Notes under the pieces: generated by a model
The model's database searches: none
What the model was told of the DNA's origin: nothing
Seen by the model: only the letters and a program-made list of their open reading frames with translations
From: Nitrospira sp.
GTDB lineage: Bacteria > Nitrospirota > Nitrospiria > Nitrospirales > Nitrospiraceae
DNA length: 49,197 nucleotides
NCBI GenBank assembly: GCA_005116815.1
Contig: SWDR01000017.1
Coordinates: 75,250-124,446 of the forward strand
Direction: 5' to 3'
Position numbers and translations under genes: made by a program
Shown here: piece after piece, positions 15,823 through 25,479 of the stretch
Layout of the letters: each line of letters begins with the position of its first letter
Numbering within the stretch: the first letter of the stretch is position 1

Positions 15823-18360
15823 ATGCGCGTTTACGAATTGGCTAAGCAGCTCGGGATGGAAAACCGTGAACTCATTCCTGAATTGAAGCGGATGGGTGTC
15901 GCCGTCGCTTCGCACAGTAGTGCGTTGGAGGACGACGTGGTGCAGAAAGCGATGGAGAAGCTCGGTTCGAAAGTCAAAACCGCCGCGAAAGCAACAGGCA
16001 AAGAAGCCGATGCAGGTCGGGGTAAGGTTGTCGCAGGGGCCAAGGCCGGGTCGGCCCAGGCCGCTCCGGTGGCGGAAGATGCCTCTAAGTCCGATAAGCG
16101 CCGCATTCTGATTAAGCGTAAGCGGGATGACGAGCCGCCCGCTGAAGTCGTGGCTTCCCAGCCCGCAGTTGAAGCGGTCGTCAGCGGCGGGGTGACCGTC
16201 GATGCTCCTGTCGTCAGCCCTGCGTTGGCCCATCCCATCGTTGAGGCGCCAATCGCTCCGCATCCTGAGTTGACCCCGATGCCGGATCTGACGCCTGCTG
16301 CGGGAGTTCAGATTACTCAGCCTCCAGTTATTGCGGTCAAACCTACCACTGCGCCTAGTCCCGACCTCACCCTTGGAAAAAAGAAACCCCTCTCTCTCGA
16401 AGAGTTGCAAGCCGAGGGCTTGAAAGAGAAGGCGAAGAAGGCTCGCAAGCCTGGCCGTACTCGGGAAGAAGAAGAACTTCGACTGCGTGAGGATGCGGCT
16501 CGCTGGCAGGATCTTCGTGCCATTCCATTGCACCAGCGCCGTGACGACCGTAGTAAGCATGTGCATCATAGCGCGCCCGGGGAAGTGACCAAGCCGCGGC
16601 GGAAGGGTTTCAAGTTTACGGCTGGTATGACGGTGAAGGAATTCGCCGAACTGATCGGGCAGCGCCCTGCCGACATTATGCGTAAGCTGATGGATATGGG
16701 GCAAATGCTCACGTTCAATCAGACGATGAACGTGGATGCGGCCGTGATCATTGCTGAAGAGAACGGGATCAAGCTCGATCTCTCGACGGAGAAGGTCGGA
16801 GAAGAATTATTGGAGTCCGTCGTACAGACGGAGGAAGACGCTCAGCTCGAGTCGCGGCCACCGGTCGTGACGATCATGGGCCATGTCGACCACGGCAAGA
16901 CGTCGCTGCTCGATGCGATCCGGCAAACAAAAGTGGCGGAAGGCGAGGCCGGTGGGATTACGCAGCATATCGGCGCGTACACCGTGACGGTTCGCGGGAA
17001 ACAGGTGACCTTCCTGGATACGCCGGGCCACGAAGCCTTCACGGCGATGCGCGGCCGCGGTGCCAAGATTACCGATATTGTCATTCTAGTCGTGGCGGCG
17101 GACGATGGCGTGATGCCGCAAACGATCGAAGCGATCAATCATGCTAGAGCCGCGTCCGTTCCGATCATTGTGGCCATCAATAAAATCGACAAGCCTGGCG
17201 CCAATGCCGACCGTGTGAAGAACGCCCTGTCCGAACATGGGTTGATATCCGAGTCCTGGGGCGGGGATACGATCATGGTCGAAGTGTCGGCCAAGGAAAA
17301 GACCGGTTTGGATACGTTGCTGGAGATGATTCTTCTGCAATCTGAGGTGCTGGAGCTCAAGGCGGATCCGCATCGGATGGCCAAGGGTGTTGTGGTGGAA
17401 GCCAAGCTGGAACGAGGACGTGGCCCTGTGGCAACCGTGCTGGTTCAGAGCGGGACGCTTCGCGTCGGTGATGTGTTCGTCGTTGGAGTATTTAGCGGAA
17501 AAGTCCGCGCATTGATTGCGCATACGGGAGCCAAGGTGTTGGCGGCCGGTCCTTCCATCCCTGTCGAAGTGGCCGGGCTTCCTGGCGTGCCTTCGGCGGG
17601 CGATGTCTTCCAAGTTGTGAAGGATGAGCGGGTCGCGCGAGAGATTGCGGAAGATCGCGCCCATAAGCAGCGAACGACTGATTTGTCCGGGTCGGCGAAA
17701 GTCACCCTCGACGATTTGTTTGCCAAGATTAAAGAAGGCTCTGTGAAGGAGCTGGCATTGGTGATTAAGTCCGACGTTCAGGGATCGGCGGAAGCGCTGA
17801 CGGCCAGCGTCGAAAAATTAGCCACTGCCGCAGTCAAGTTGCGCGTCATTCACAGCGGCGTGGGCGGGATTACGGAATCCGACGTGTTGCTGGCTGCCGC
17901 TTCGAACGCCATCGTGATCGGATTCAATGTCAGGCCGGAACCGAAGGCGTTGGCCCTGGCCGAGCAGCAAGGCGTTGATATTCGTCAGTACACGATTATT
18001 TACGATGCGATGACCGAGATTAAGGCCGCGATGGAAGGGCTGCTCGAACCGACGCTCAAGGAGCGGATCTTGGGACGGGCCGAGGTACGGCAGGTCTTCA
18101 CGGTATCCAAGTCCGGAGTCATTGCCGGGGCCTATGTGGTGGACGGCACGATTACCCGTGCGGCGGTCGGCGTTCGGGTGCTTCGCGACAATGTCGTGGC
18201 CTACGAAGGGAAGCTCGGGTCGCTGCGCCGCTTTAAGGACGATGTCCGTGAAGTGCAGCAGGGCTACGAATGCGGCATCAGCGTCGAGAATTTCAACGAC
18301 ATCAAGGCCGGGGACATCATCGAAGCTTACGCGATCGATAAGATCGCCGCGAAGCTCTAA
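15823..18360 (+). CDS. infB: Translation initiation factor IF-2
   Basis: An 845-residue GTPase that places initiator tRNA on the 30S subunit. The N-terminal IF2N helix ([20 protein letters not shown]) is followed by an Ala/Lys/Pro-rich linker of about 230 residues. A second IF2N-like block contains [19 protein letters not shown]. The G domain has [23 protein letters not shown] and NKIDKPGA. Domains II to IV are complete through [13 protein letters not shown]-like and [14 protein letters not shown] segments. The length is usual. The DUF503 gene follows after 16 bases. Confidence 0.97.
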   Translation: MRVYELAKQLGMENRELIPELKRMGVAVASHSSALEDDVVQKAMEKLGSKVKTAAKATGKEADAGRGKVVAGAKAGSAQAAPVAEDASKSDKRRILIKRKRDDEPPAEVVASQPAVEAVVSGGVTVDAPVVSPALAHPIVEAPIAPHPELTPMPDLTPAAGVQITQPPVIAVKPTTAPSPDLTLGKKKPLSLEELQAEGLKEKAKKARKPGRTREEEELRLREDAARWQDLRAIPLHQRRDDRSKHVHHSAPGEVTKPRRKGFKFTAGMTVKEFAELIGQRPADIMRKLMDMGQMLTFNQTMNVDAAVIIAEENGIKLDLSTEKVGEELLESVVQTEEDAQLESRPPVVTIMGHVDHGKTSLLDAIRQTKVAEGEAGGITQHIGAYTVTVRGKQVTFLDTPGHEAFTAMRGRGAKITDIVILVVAADDGVMPQTIEAINHARAASVPIIVAINKIDKPGANADRVKNALSEHGLISESWGGDTIMVEVSAKEKTGLDTLLEMILLQSEVLELKADPHRMAKGVVVEAKLERGRGPVATVLVQSGTLRVGDVFVVGVFSGKVRALIAHTGAKVLAAGPSIPVEVAGLPGVPSAGDVFQVVKDERVAREIAEDRAHKQRTTDLSGSAKVTLDDLFAKIKEGSVKELALVIKSDVQGSAEALTASVEKLATAAVKLRVIHSGVGGITESDVLLAAASNAIVIGFNVRPEPKALALAEQQGVDIRQYTIIYDAMTEIKAAMEGLLEPTLKERILGRAEVRQVFTVSKSGVIAGAYVVDGTITRAAVGVRVLRDNVVAYEGKLGSLRRFKDDVREVQQGYECGISVENFNDIKAGDIIEAYAIDKIAAKL

Positions 18361-18376
18361 GGTGTGAGTCTGCCCT

Positions 18377-18664
18377 GTGGGTATCATTGTCGGACTCTGC
18401 ACGGTCGAGCTGTTTATCCCAGGGAGTCAGTCGTTGAAGGATAAGCGGCAGGTGCTGTTGAGTCTCAAGGACCGATTGCGTGAGAAGTTCAATCTCTCCG
18501 TCGCTGAGGTTGATGGACAGGATTTGTGGCAGAAGGCCGTATTGGGGCTGGCCTGCGTGGCCAACGAAGGGCGATACGTCAACCAAGTGTGTGACCAAGC
18601 GCTGAACCTGATTCGGAGCGTCCCGGCCGTGGAAATCGTCCAGTCGCGTGTGGAATTATTATGA
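18377..18664 (+). CDS. DUF503 (YlxP-like) protein
   Basis: A 95-residue protein of the DUF503 family, which regularly sits between infB and rbfA. Visible signatures are VELFIPGSQSLKDKRQVLLS and KFNLSVAEVDGQDLWQKAVL. The fold is ferredoxin-like and the function is unknown, presumably in ribosome or RNA handling given its neighbours. GTG at 18377 is the only start fitting the family N-terminus. Its stop overlaps the rbfA start in ATGA, indicating coupling. Confidence 0.9.
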   Translation: MGIIVGLCTVELFIPGSQSLKDKRQVLLSLKDRLREKFNLSVAEVDGQDLWQKAVLGLACVANEGRYVNQVCDQALNLIRSVPAVEIVQSRVELL

Positions 18665-19086
18665 CGGCGGCATGCCTGGTGGAGTGCACGGTGGCCAAGA
18701 CAGGATATCATCGGGCTGATCGTGTGGCCGATCAAATTCGCATGGAAGTGGCCGATATCCTCATGCGGAAAATCAAGGACCCCCGTGTGCAAGCCGTGAC
18801 GGTGACCGATGTCAAGCTGACGAGCGATCTGCGGATCGCGCGCGTGTTTGTCACCACCATGGGCACGAAAGACGAAGAGCGGAACGTTTTTGTCGGGTTG
18901 GAGCAAGCCAGCGGATTTGTGCGCGGTGAGTTGGGCCGACGACTCTCGCTCCGGTATCTGCCTGAAATCGTCTTTGCCAAGGATGTTAGCGGGCCGAGAG
19001 GCGATCGCGTGTTGCAGTTGCTGGAAGAGCTCCACGTCGACACGGAGGCCGAAGGCGGGTCGTCCGAAGAGAAGACGAGTTCGTAG
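18661..19086 (+). CDS. rbfA: Ribosome-binding factor A
   Basis: A 141-residue KH-fold protein for 30S maturation. The family core RADRVADQIRMEVADILMRK, VTVTDVKLTSDLRIARVFV and LRYLPEIVFAKDVS is present. It overlaps the DUF503 stop by four bases. About ten residues precede the usual N-terminus (MTAACLVECTVAK), so a later start such as the GTG at 18691 cannot be excluded. The tail is acidic and serine-rich. Confidence 0.94.
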   Translation: MTAACLVECTVAKTGYHRADRVADQIRMEVADILMRKIKDPRVQAVTVTDVKLTSDLRIARVFVTTMGTKDEERNVFVGLEQASGFVRGELGRRLSLRYLPEIVFAKDVSGPRGDRVLQLLEELHVDTEAEGGSSEEKTSS

Positions 19087-19099
19087 TATCGGGGACGTG

Positions 19100-20056
19100 A
19101 TGATGGATCTCGCGCAGAGCTGTGCCGTGGTCGACGGCGTACTGATCATCAAAAAGGAATTAGGGTGGACCTCCCACGATGTCGTGGCAAAGGTGCGGCA
19201 TCTGCTCGGCGGAGTGAAGGTCGGTCATGCCGGCACCCTCGATCCTGCCGCAACGGGAGTCTTGCCCGTGTTGATCGGGCGGGGAACCCGCATTGCCGAA
19301 TATCTCGTTGAGTGGGATAAAGAATATTGTGCCGTGCTTCGGCTCGGCGAAACCACCGACACGCAGGATGCGACGGGAACGGTCCTTGCCAAGCAGGCGA
19401 CGGAACATCTGACATCAGCGGCGATCCATGAAGCGGTCGGTCGATTTCTTGGACCGATTGAACAAGTTCCTCCGATGTATTCGGCGGTAAAAGTCGCAGG
19501 TGTTCCTCTCTATAAGTCCGCTCGTGCGGGCAAAACGATTGCACGGGACGCCCGGACCATTGTCATCCACACCCTTGAGGTGGTGGGGATCGAGGGTCGG
19601 GATGTGGCGTTGCGGATCGTCTGCTCCAAGGGGACCTATGTGCGGACGTTGTGTGCCGACATTGGCGCAGCCTTAGGCGTCGGTGGTCACATGTTGGCGT
19701 TGGAGCGAACGCGAGTGGGGCCCTTGACGATCGAACAGGCGCTGACGATCGACGAGGTGGCCACCCGTCATGCCCTCGGCCGTTTGGGGGACGATCTGTT
19801 GTCGCTGGATCTGTCGTTAAGCCGGTTTGCGCTGGCGGTGGTGGATGAACAGACCGCCGATCGCGTGCGGCATGGCGCTCCAGTGCCTGCGGGGAAAATC
19901 TTGCGTTGGGAAGGGACGGCTGCTGGCGAGTGCCAGCCACATATGCCGGTTCGCATCCATGATATCGACGGACGGTTGATCGCGATCGGGAAGTGTCCGG
20001 CGAATGCGGGTGATGCGCTCAAGGTGGAGAAGGTATTAATCGATCAGGATGTATGA
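19100..20056 (+). CDS. truB: tRNA pseudouridine-55 synthase
   Basis: A 318-residue enzyme making pseudouridine 55 in the T-loop of tRNAs. It shows GVLIIKKELGWTSHDVV, the catalytic aspartate in HAGTLDPAATGVLPV, YSAVKVAGVPLYKSAR and CSKGTYVRTLCADIG, plus a PUA-like C-terminal part (GAPVPAGKILRWEG). The start cluster GTG-ATG-ATG (19097, 19100, 19103) follows GGGGA; 19100 is given, and 19103 has slightly better spacing. rpsO follows after 44 bases. Confidence 0.95.
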   Translation: MMDLAQSCAVVDGVLIIKKELGWTSHDVVAKVRHLLGGVKVGHAGTLDPAATGVLPVLIGRGTRIAEYLVEWDKEYCAVLRLGETTDTQDATGTVLAKQATEHLTSAAIHEAVGRFLGPIEQVPPMYSAVKVAGVPLYKSARAGKTIARDARTIVIHTLEVVGIEGRDVALRIVCSKGTYVRTLCADIGAALGVGGHMLALERTRVGPLTIEQALTIDEVATRHALGRLGDDLLSLDLSLSRFALAVVDEQTADRVRHGAPVPAGKILRWEGTAAGECQPHMPVRIHDIDGRLIAIGKCPANAGDALKVEKVLIDQDV

Positions 20057-20100
20057 GCGTTCGTTGCGGATGACGGAAAGGAATAGGAAGGAAGGAAACC

Positions 20101-20370
20101 ATGGCATTACTCAAAGAAGCAAAAACTGAGTTGATCAAGCAGTATCAGCAGCATGAGACGGATTCCGGTTCGCCGGAAGTCCAGATCGCGGTGTTGACCA
20201 CCCGGATCACGTATTTGACGGAGCACTTCAAGACCCACAAGAAGGATCATCACTCACGGCGTGGCCTGCTGCTCTTGGTCGGCCGCCGTCGGCGGTTGCT
20301 CGACTACCTTCGTGGCGTCAGCGATGCGCGGTATCGTGCAGTGATCGAGCGATTGGGCATCAGGAAATAG
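20101..20370 (+). CDS. rpsO: 30S ribosomal protein uS15
   Basis: The 89-residue protein matches uS15 along its length: [39 protein letters not shown] and [20 protein letters not shown]. It binds 16S rRNA in the platform of the 30S subunit. An AAGGAAGG Shine-Dalgarno precedes the ATG. It is followed by a long hairpin and pnp, the classic rpsO-pnp pair. Confidence 0.97.
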   Translation: MALLKEAKTELIKQYQQHETDSGSPEVQIAVLTTRITYLTEHFKTHKKDHHSRRGLLLLVGRRRRLLDYLRGVSDARYRAVIERLGIRK

Positions 20371-20376
20371 TATCCC

Positions 20377-20412
20377 GTCTCGCTGTCGCGCCAGGAGGCG
20401 CAACAGCGGGAC
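20377..20412 (+). promoter_or_regulatory. Long stem-loop in the rpsO-pnp gap, candidate RNase III site
   Basis: Bases 20377-20392 pair with 20397-20412 over the tetraloop AGGA: 16 positions with one mismatch and one G-U. No T-run follows, so it is not a standard intrinsic terminator. In Escherichia coli an RNase III-cleaved duplex in the same gap starts PNPase autocontrol; the position and length here suggest a similar role. Confidence 0.65.
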
Positions 20413-20518
20413 CGTAGTCGTCAGTCGCACAGGTGAACACGGACAGAGACTGGAGTGTTCCTCATCGCTCGAGTCCCTCTCTGTGGGCATCTGTGGGGCC
20501 TAACCAGAGGAGACTCAG

Positions 20519-22636
20519 ATGGTACACACAGTTGAAATAGAGGTTGCGGGGCGCATCTTGCGACTCGAGACCGGTCGTGTGGCACGACAAGCAGACGGTT
20601 CGATTTGGGCTACGTACGGCGACACGGTCGTCTTGGCGACGGCTGTTGCCTCACAGACTGCCAAACCAGGCATCGATTTTCTCCCCCTCACCGTCGACTA
20701 CCAGGAAAAATCATTCGCAGCCGGAAAGATTCCCGGCGGGTATTTCAAGCGGGAAGCGCGTCCATCCGAAAAGGCCGTGCTGACCAGCCGGCAGATCGAT
20801 CGGGGACTCCGCCCGCTCTTTCCCGAGGGCTACTACTTCGAGACCCAAGTCATTGCGTCAGTTCTTTCGGCCGATCAGACCGGCTCCTCCGACATCCTCG
20901 GCATTATCGCCTCCTCTGCGGCCCTGACCGTGTCAAATATTCCGTTCGATAATCCGATTGCGGGCGTGAGGATCGGGCGGCTGGACGGCAAGTTCGTGGT
21001 CAACCCTGATCTTGAGACGGTGGCGAAGAGCGAGTTGCACCTCGTGGTGGCGGGGACGGCCGATGCGGTCATGATGGTCGAAGCAGGGGCGAACGAATTG
21101 TCCGAAGCCATCATGCTCGAAGCGATCGAACTCGCCCATAGCGAGATCAAGAAGATTGTGGCCAAGATTCGCGAACTGCAAGCCCTTGCCGGCAAACCCA
21201 AGCGGAAGGTGGCGAAGGAGCAGATCGACAGCGCGCTTGCGGCACAAGTGAAGACGCTGGTGGCGCAAGGTATCCGTGATGCCATCATGATCCCCAATAA
21301 AGCGGCTAGGCAGGAGCGGTTGGACGAGGTCAAGAACGACGCGGTCCAAAAGCTCAAGAGCGCAGACGATCCGAATCGGGAGCGGCACGTCAAGCTGGTG
21401 TTCCATGAGTTGGAATATACCGAAGTCCGGAACATGATCCTGGAGAAGGGATCTCGGGCGGATGGACGTGGCCCGGCTGATATTCGTCAGATCACCTGCG
21501 AAGTCAGCGCGTTGCCCAGGACACATGGCTCGGCGATTTTCACCAGAGGCGAGACCCAAAGTTTAGCAGTGGTCACCTTGGGAACCTCGGACGACGAACA
21601 GCGGATCGATGCGTTGGAAGGGGAGTACATGAGGACCTTCATGCTCCATTACAATTTTCCGCCGTTCAGTGTCGGTGAAGCGCGGCCGCTTCGCTCGCCG
21701 GGACGCCGGGAAGTGGGTCATGGTGCATTAGCGGAACGGGCGTTGGCCCCGGTCATTCCGAGCAAGGACGCCTTTCCCTACACGCTTCGTATCGTGTCGG
21801 ACATCCTTGAATCCAATGGGTCGTCGTCGATGGCGACCGTCTGTGGCGGGAGCCTTGCGTTGATGGATGCCGGCGTGCCGGTCAGCAAAGCTGTGGCCGG
21901 GATCGCGATGGGATTGATCAAAGAGGGCGACCGGGTCATGATCCTCTCCGATATTCTCGGACTGGAAGATCACCTGGGTGACATGGACTTTAAGGTCTGC
22001 GGCACCAGGCAGGGCGTCACGGCCCTCCAGATGGATATCAAAATCGGTGGGATTACGTCGGCCTTGATGCAGAAGGCGTTGGAACAGGCGAAAGCCGGTC
22101 GTTTACACATTCTGGGCTGTATGGAGAAAGCGCTCCAAGCGCCGAGAACCACCCTGTCGGCTTACGCGCCTAGAATCTTCACGATGAAGGTGAAGCAGGA
22201 CAAGATCCGTGAAATCATCGGGCCGGGCGGCAAGACGATCCGCGGCATCATTGCGGATTGCGGGGTCAAGATCAACGTCGATGACAGCGGAACCGTGACG
22301 ATCGCGTCGGTCGACGGCGCGTCGGCCGAGAAGGCCAAAGAAATGATCAGCCGGATTACCGAAGAGGTCGAGATCGGAAAGATCTACATGGGCACGGTTC
22401 GAAAGATCATGGATTTCGGCGCGTTTGTCGAGGTCCTTCCGGGAACCGACGGACTGGTGCATATCTCACAGTTGGCGCACCATCGGGTCCAAGCGGTGTC
22501 GGACGAGGTGAAGGAAGGGGATCAAATCTTGGTGAAGGTCATGGAAGTGGACCGTCAAGGGAAGATCCGCCTGAGCCGCAAGGAAGCCATGCCGGCTCCG
22601 GCCGGGGCTGCTGCGCCTGATCCGTCAGCCGGGTAA
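20519..22636 (+). CDS. pnp: Polyribonucleotide nucleotidyltransferase (PNPase)
   Basis: A 705-residue 3'-5' phosphorolytic exoribonuclease. It contains two RNase PH domains (DFLPLTVDYQEKSFAAGKIP and GSAIFTRGETQSLAVVTLG), an all-alpha linker, then KH with IIGPGGKTIRGIIADCG and S1 with MGTVRKIMDFGAFVEVLPG. The RNase PH core motif RREVGHGALAERAL is intact. Length is typical. AGAGGAG lies 6 bases before the ATG. The long hairpin upstream suggests RNase III/PNPase feedback. Confidence 0.97.
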   Translation: MVHTVEIEVAGRILRLETGRVARQADGSIWATYGDTVVLATAVASQTAKPGIDFLPLTVDYQEKSFAAGKIPGGYFKREARPSEKAVLTSRQIDRGLRPLFPEGYYFETQVIASVLSADQTGSSDILGIIASSAALTVSNIPFDNPIAGVRIGRLDGKFVVNPDLETVAKSELHLVVAGTADAVMMVEAGANELSEAIMLEAIELAHSEIKKIVAKIRELQALAGKPKRKVAKEQIDSALAAQVKTLVAQGIRDAIMIPNKAARQERLDEVKNDAVQKLKSADDPNRERHVKLVFHELEYTEVRNMILEKGSRADGRGPADIRQITCEVSALPRTHGSAIFTRGETQSLAVVTLGTSDDEQRIDALEGEYMRTFMLHYNFPPFSVGEARPLRSPGRREVGHGALAERALAPVIPSKDAFPYTLRIVSDILESNGSSSMATVCGGSLALMDAGVPVSKAVAGIAMGLIKEGDRVMILSDILGLEDHLGDMDFKVCGTRQGVTALQMDIKIGGITSALMQKALEQAKAGRLHILGCMEKALQAPRTTLSAYAPRIFTMKVKQDKIREIIGPGGKTIRGIIADCGVKINVDDSGTVTIASVDGASAEKAKEMISRITEEVEIGKIYMGTVRKIMDFGAFVEVLPGTDGLVHISQLAHHRVQAVSDEVKEGDQILVKVMEVDRQGKIRLSRKEAMPAPAGAAAPDPSAG

Positions 22637-22641
22637 CTGTC

Positions 22642-23895
22642 TTGTATCGCAAGCTCGTCCTGGACAACGGGGTGCGGGTCGTAACCGAGCGGATGCCGAC
22701 GTTGAAGTCGGTGACCGTCGGTGTATGGGTCAACACCGGGTCGCGGGACGAGCAGCCTCCCCAAGCGGGCTATTCCCACTTTATCGAGCACATGCTCTTT
22801 AAGGGGACGCGCAAGCGTTCCTCCGCCGAGATTTCGCGTGAAATCGACGCACTCGGCGGAGAGATGAATGCCTTCACCTCGCGTGAGACGACGACCTATT
22901 ACGTGAAGGTGCTGGATCAGCAGCTGCCTCAAGCCTTAGAGCTCCTCTCCGACCTCTTTCACCATTCCCGGTTCCTCCCCAAAGACATCGAAAAAGAAAA
23001 ACAGGTCGTCCTGGAAGAAATTCGCATGGTGCAGGACGATCCGGAAGATCTCGTGCAAGAGCTCCATATGGGGCAAGTGCTGGGGCGTCATCCGCTCGGT
23101 CGCTCTATCTTGGGCAGGGAGAAAACGGTCAGAGGGCTGCGACGCCAGGATCTGATGAGCTATATCGAGGCCCGCTACGATTCGAGTCAGACCGTGGTGT
23201 CGATCGCCGGGAACTTTGAGCAGGACAAGCTTGATCTCCTGGTCGCGAAGTATTTCGGCAAGGGCCGATCTGCCAAGGCGACTCCTGCCAACGGGCGCCG
23301 TTCTCCTGACATGCACGGCGGGGTCCTACTGAAGAAGAAAAAGTTAGAACAAGTCCATCTGTGTCTAGGCCTCAAAGGCGTTCCTGCCGGACATCGGGAT
23401 CGGTATGCCCTATATGCGCTGAACAGTGTGTTGGGGGGCAGTGTGAGTTCGCGATTATTTCAGGAAGTCCGCGAGAAACGAGGTCTCGTCTATTCCATCT
23501 ACTCCTATTTGTCCGGCTATTCCGACGGAGGCATGATCACCGTCTATGCTGCGACCAGACCGAAAGAAGTGGATCGAGTGGTGGATCTCGTCTGTCGCGA
23601 AATCAGACGGATGGGGAGCAAGGGCGTTGTCGGGAAAGAACTTGAGCGTGCGAAGGTCCAGATGAAGGGCAGCCTCATGTTGAGTCTGGAGAGTTCGCAT
23701 AGCCGCATGAGCAAATTGGCCAAGGACGAATTGACATACGGAAAGCATGCGTCGTTGGACGATATGTTGGCGCGCATTGATCGTGTGAGCGAAGAGCAGA
23801 TGTTCAACGTGGGCCGCCAATTTTTCAATGTGGACTCGCTTGCCATCACCGGTTTGGGCCCTCTCTCGCCAGGTACGCTTCAGTCGTATAGATGA
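22642..23895 (+). CDS. M16 family zinc peptidase
   Basis: A 417-residue pitrilysin-type processing peptidase. The inverted zinc motif H-x-x-E-H is in GYSHFIEHMLFKGT, with the further glutamate in EKEKQVVLEEIRMVQDD. The C-terminal half carries the R/Y substrate region REKRGLVYSIYSYLSGYSDG. There is no signal peptide. Such genes commonly follow pnp; their targets are uncertain, possibly leader peptides or misfolded fragments. TTG at 22642, 5 bases after the pnp stop, gives MYRKLVLDNGVRVV, the family start. Confidence 0.92.
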   Translation: MYRKLVLDNGVRVVTERMPTLKSVTVGVWVNTGSRDEQPPQAGYSHFIEHMLFKGTRKRSSAEISREIDALGGEMNAFTSRETTTYYVKVLDQQLPQALELLSDLFHHSRFLPKDIEKEKQVVLEEIRMVQDDPEDLVQELHMGQVLGRHPLGRSILGREKTVRGLRRQDLMSYIEARYDSSQTVVSIAGNFEQDKLDLLVAKYFGKGRSAKATPANGRRSPDMHGGVLLKKKKLEQVHLCLGLKGVPAGHRDRYALYALNSVLGGSVSSRLFQEVREKRGLVYSIYSYLSGYSDGGMITVYAATRPKEVDRVVDLVCREIRRMGSKGVVGKELERAKVQMKGSLMLSLESSHSRMSKLAKDELTYGKHASLDDMLARIDRVSEEQMFNVGRQFFNVDSLAITGLGPLSPGTLQSYR

Positions 23896-23969
23896 GAATT
23901 TTCTAATAGATGCGAGTCGAGCGCTCAAATATGATGAAAACTTGGAGAGCGCTAACTATCATAAGTAAT

Positions 23970-23982
23970 TGATTATTAATCA
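23970..23982. promoter_or_regulatory. AT-rich palindrome, candidate operator (Fur-like)
   Basis: TGATTATTAATCA is a perfect palindrome around a central T. Extended to 19 bases it agrees with the Escherichia coli Fur box at about 12 positions, strongest in the right half (ATCATTAT). Two copies of GAGCGCT lie upstream at 23919 and 23947, 28 bases apart. The gap 23896-24236 has no gene and appears to be a regulatory leader. Confidence 0.35.
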
Positions 23983-24026
23983 TTATTATGATGATATTCG
24001 AAGCTGTCCACAGGGTAAACATTTCC

Positions 24027-24055
24027 TTGACAGTATTTCGCGGTTTCAGTACCAT
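24027..24055 (+). promoter_or_regulatory. Sigma-70-type promoter for the secreted-protein pair
   Basis: Consensus TTGACA at 24027-24032, a 17-base spacer, then TACCAT at 24050-24055 (4 of 6). It would give an untranslated leader of about 175 bases before the gene at 24237. An AAAGGAGGTG at 24111-24120 in the leader looks like a ribosome site but no convincing start follows it. Confidence 0.55.
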
Positions 24056-24236
24056 GACGGAACTTTTTGACAACGATTCTCAATCGAGGAACTCAACGCG
24101 AGAGAGAGCAAAGGAGGTGGCGAAATCCATCGCTCGTGATTGAAGGATCTCTGAAACCGTTTCTGTTCATTCATCGTACTTAAACTAGTGTCCATCGGTT
24201 ATTTCGGTTGTTATTTTTATGAAGGAGGGACTAGGT

Positions 24237-24746
24237 ATGAAAAGGGTTGCAGTTTTAGCCTCCGTGGCAATGTTGTCCATGTTCGGTATGTTGACGGCTG
24301 AATTCGCCGTGGCGGCCGATGGTCCAAGTGTGGCTGGCCCAACCGACAACATTGTCGGTGGAAAGCCGATGAAGGGTGAAGTCACCAAGACCTTGAAGGG
24401 TCGTGTCTGGTCACAATGGGCAGACAATCCAGATGGCGAGTTGCTCTTCGGGATTCAATATTGGAACACCGGTGAGCCGGCGTCAGGAACCCCGAACGGC
24501 CGTTCGTCGTCCGATCTCGACGTGAAGCCGCCAGATCCATTGTTCTCTTGCTGCGGCTGGGGCTTTGTGGGCGGAACCGATAAGAACAATCCTTATTCCG
24601 GTTGGTACCATGCTGCCACGACCGTTCGTTTGGCAGTGAAGGACAAAGCGTTGATGGACCAGATCATCAAGGCCTCCCAGGAGCTCGTGGCCATGGAAGT
24701 GAGCCTGGACGGTCGGACGATCACCGGGTTTAAGGTTATTAAGTAA
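24237..24746 (+). CDS. Exported protein of unknown function
   Basis: A 169-residue protein with a clear signal peptide (VAVLASVAMLSMFGMLTAEF, cleavage near AVAA-D). The mature part contains NIVGGKPMKGEVTKTLKGRV, a paired cysteine block PLFSCCGWGFVGG and an end similar to lysine-rich beta strands (GRTITGFKVIK). I do not recognise the family; it may be specific to the lineage. An excellent AAGGAGGG lies 6 bases before ATG 24237, so expression is probably high. A second exported protein follows 52 bases later with an equally strong ribosome site, suggesting a two-gene operon ended by the hairpin at 25480. Confidence 0.75.
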   Translation: MKRVAVLASVAMLSMFGMLTAEFAVAADGPSVAGPTDNIVGGKPMKGEVTKTLKGRVWSQWADNPDGELLFGIQYWNTGEPASGTPNGRSSSDLDVKPPDPLFSCCGWGFVGGTDKNNPYSGWYHAATTVRLAVKDKALMDQIIKASQELVAMEVSLDGRTITGFKVIK

Positions 24747-24798
24747 TCGACCTCGACAAGCCTTAATTCATTTTATGTCCAGCAAGGAGGACGCGATT

Positions 24799-25458
24799 AT
24801 GAAGTTTCATGCGAAAGGTTGGGCCATGGTGGCCGCTGTAGCGCTGGGGGTTTCCGTAGCCTCCACCGCGTTAGCCATCGAGTCATTCCAGGAGCGTTTT
24901 GAGTGGGGAGATTTGAGCAAGCCGACGACCATTCAGGGTCGCGTCATTGTCCTCGATCACTACGATGAAGCGGTCTGGATTAATGTGGCCGTGTTCGGTG
25001 GAAACGCCGAGAGCGGTTTCTTCTGGCAGAAGATCCATCCGGGCAAGACTTTGAAGTTTTACGCGGACAAGGGAGCCTGGGATGAGTTGAAGAAGATGGG
25101 CCGTCCCCATGCAGGTCCTGCTGCCGCGAAGGAAGTGCCACCCTCCAGCACGACTGACCTGATCGAGTTTACCGTGACGGAGCCAGAGCAGAATCACCGC
25201 GTCATTTCCTCGATCAAGAAGCTTCCGGAAGTGGCTGGTTCCATGGGGAAGACGCTCAGCATCTCTGCCCTTCGCTTGAAGGATTGTGCAGGAAAGAACG
25301 AGAGTGAAGCAGGCTGCGCCGCGGCGAAGCAGATGTTGAACACCTCCCCGAAGGCTGTGCCACCCATGCTGTACGATGTATTGATCCCTGGTGGCCAACC
25401 CATTGGCGGGTTGGTTCCTTGGACTGCGGAGTACAACAAGGCTGCGGCTGCTCACTAA
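24799..25458 (+). CDS. Exported protein of unknown function, partner of the preceding gene
   Basis: A 219-residue protein with a signal peptide (GWAMVAAVALGVSVASTALA). The mature part is rich in beta-prone segments: TTIQGRVIVLDHYDEAVWIN, then SGFFWQKIHPGKTLKFYADK and DLIEFTVTEPEQNHRVISSI. Two cysteines (KDCAGK and GCAAAK) lie 14 residues apart and may form a disulfide. No family recognised; a periplasmic binding or structural role is a guess. AAGGAGG lies 8 bases before ATG 24799. The ATG at 24775 is a poorer choice because it would precede the ribosome site. Confidence 0.75.
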   Translation: MKFHAKGWAMVAAVALGVSVASTALAIESFQERFEWGDLSKPTTIQGRVIVLDHYDEAVWINVAVFGGNAESGFFWQKIHPGKTLKFYADKGAWDELKKMGRPHAGPAAAKEVPPSSTTDLIEFTVTEPEQNHRVISSIKKLPEVAGSMGKTLSISALRLKDCAGKNESEAGCAAAKQMLNTSPKAVPPMLYDVLIPGGQPIGGLVPWTAEYNKAAAAH

Positions 25459-25479
25459 ACTGAGCTAGTCTCTGTTTGT

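Noticed and set aside
14864-16704. Long open frames of about 290 and 320 codons on the minus strand opposite nusA and infB
   Set aside because: They are antisense shadows of strongly conserved genes, rich in Arg, His and Asp as expected from complementing the real codons, with no recognisable domains.
24113-24180. A short leader peptide after AAAGGAGGTG
   Set aside because: The only nearby GTG starts are either inside the ribosome site or 18 bases away, outside usable spacing.
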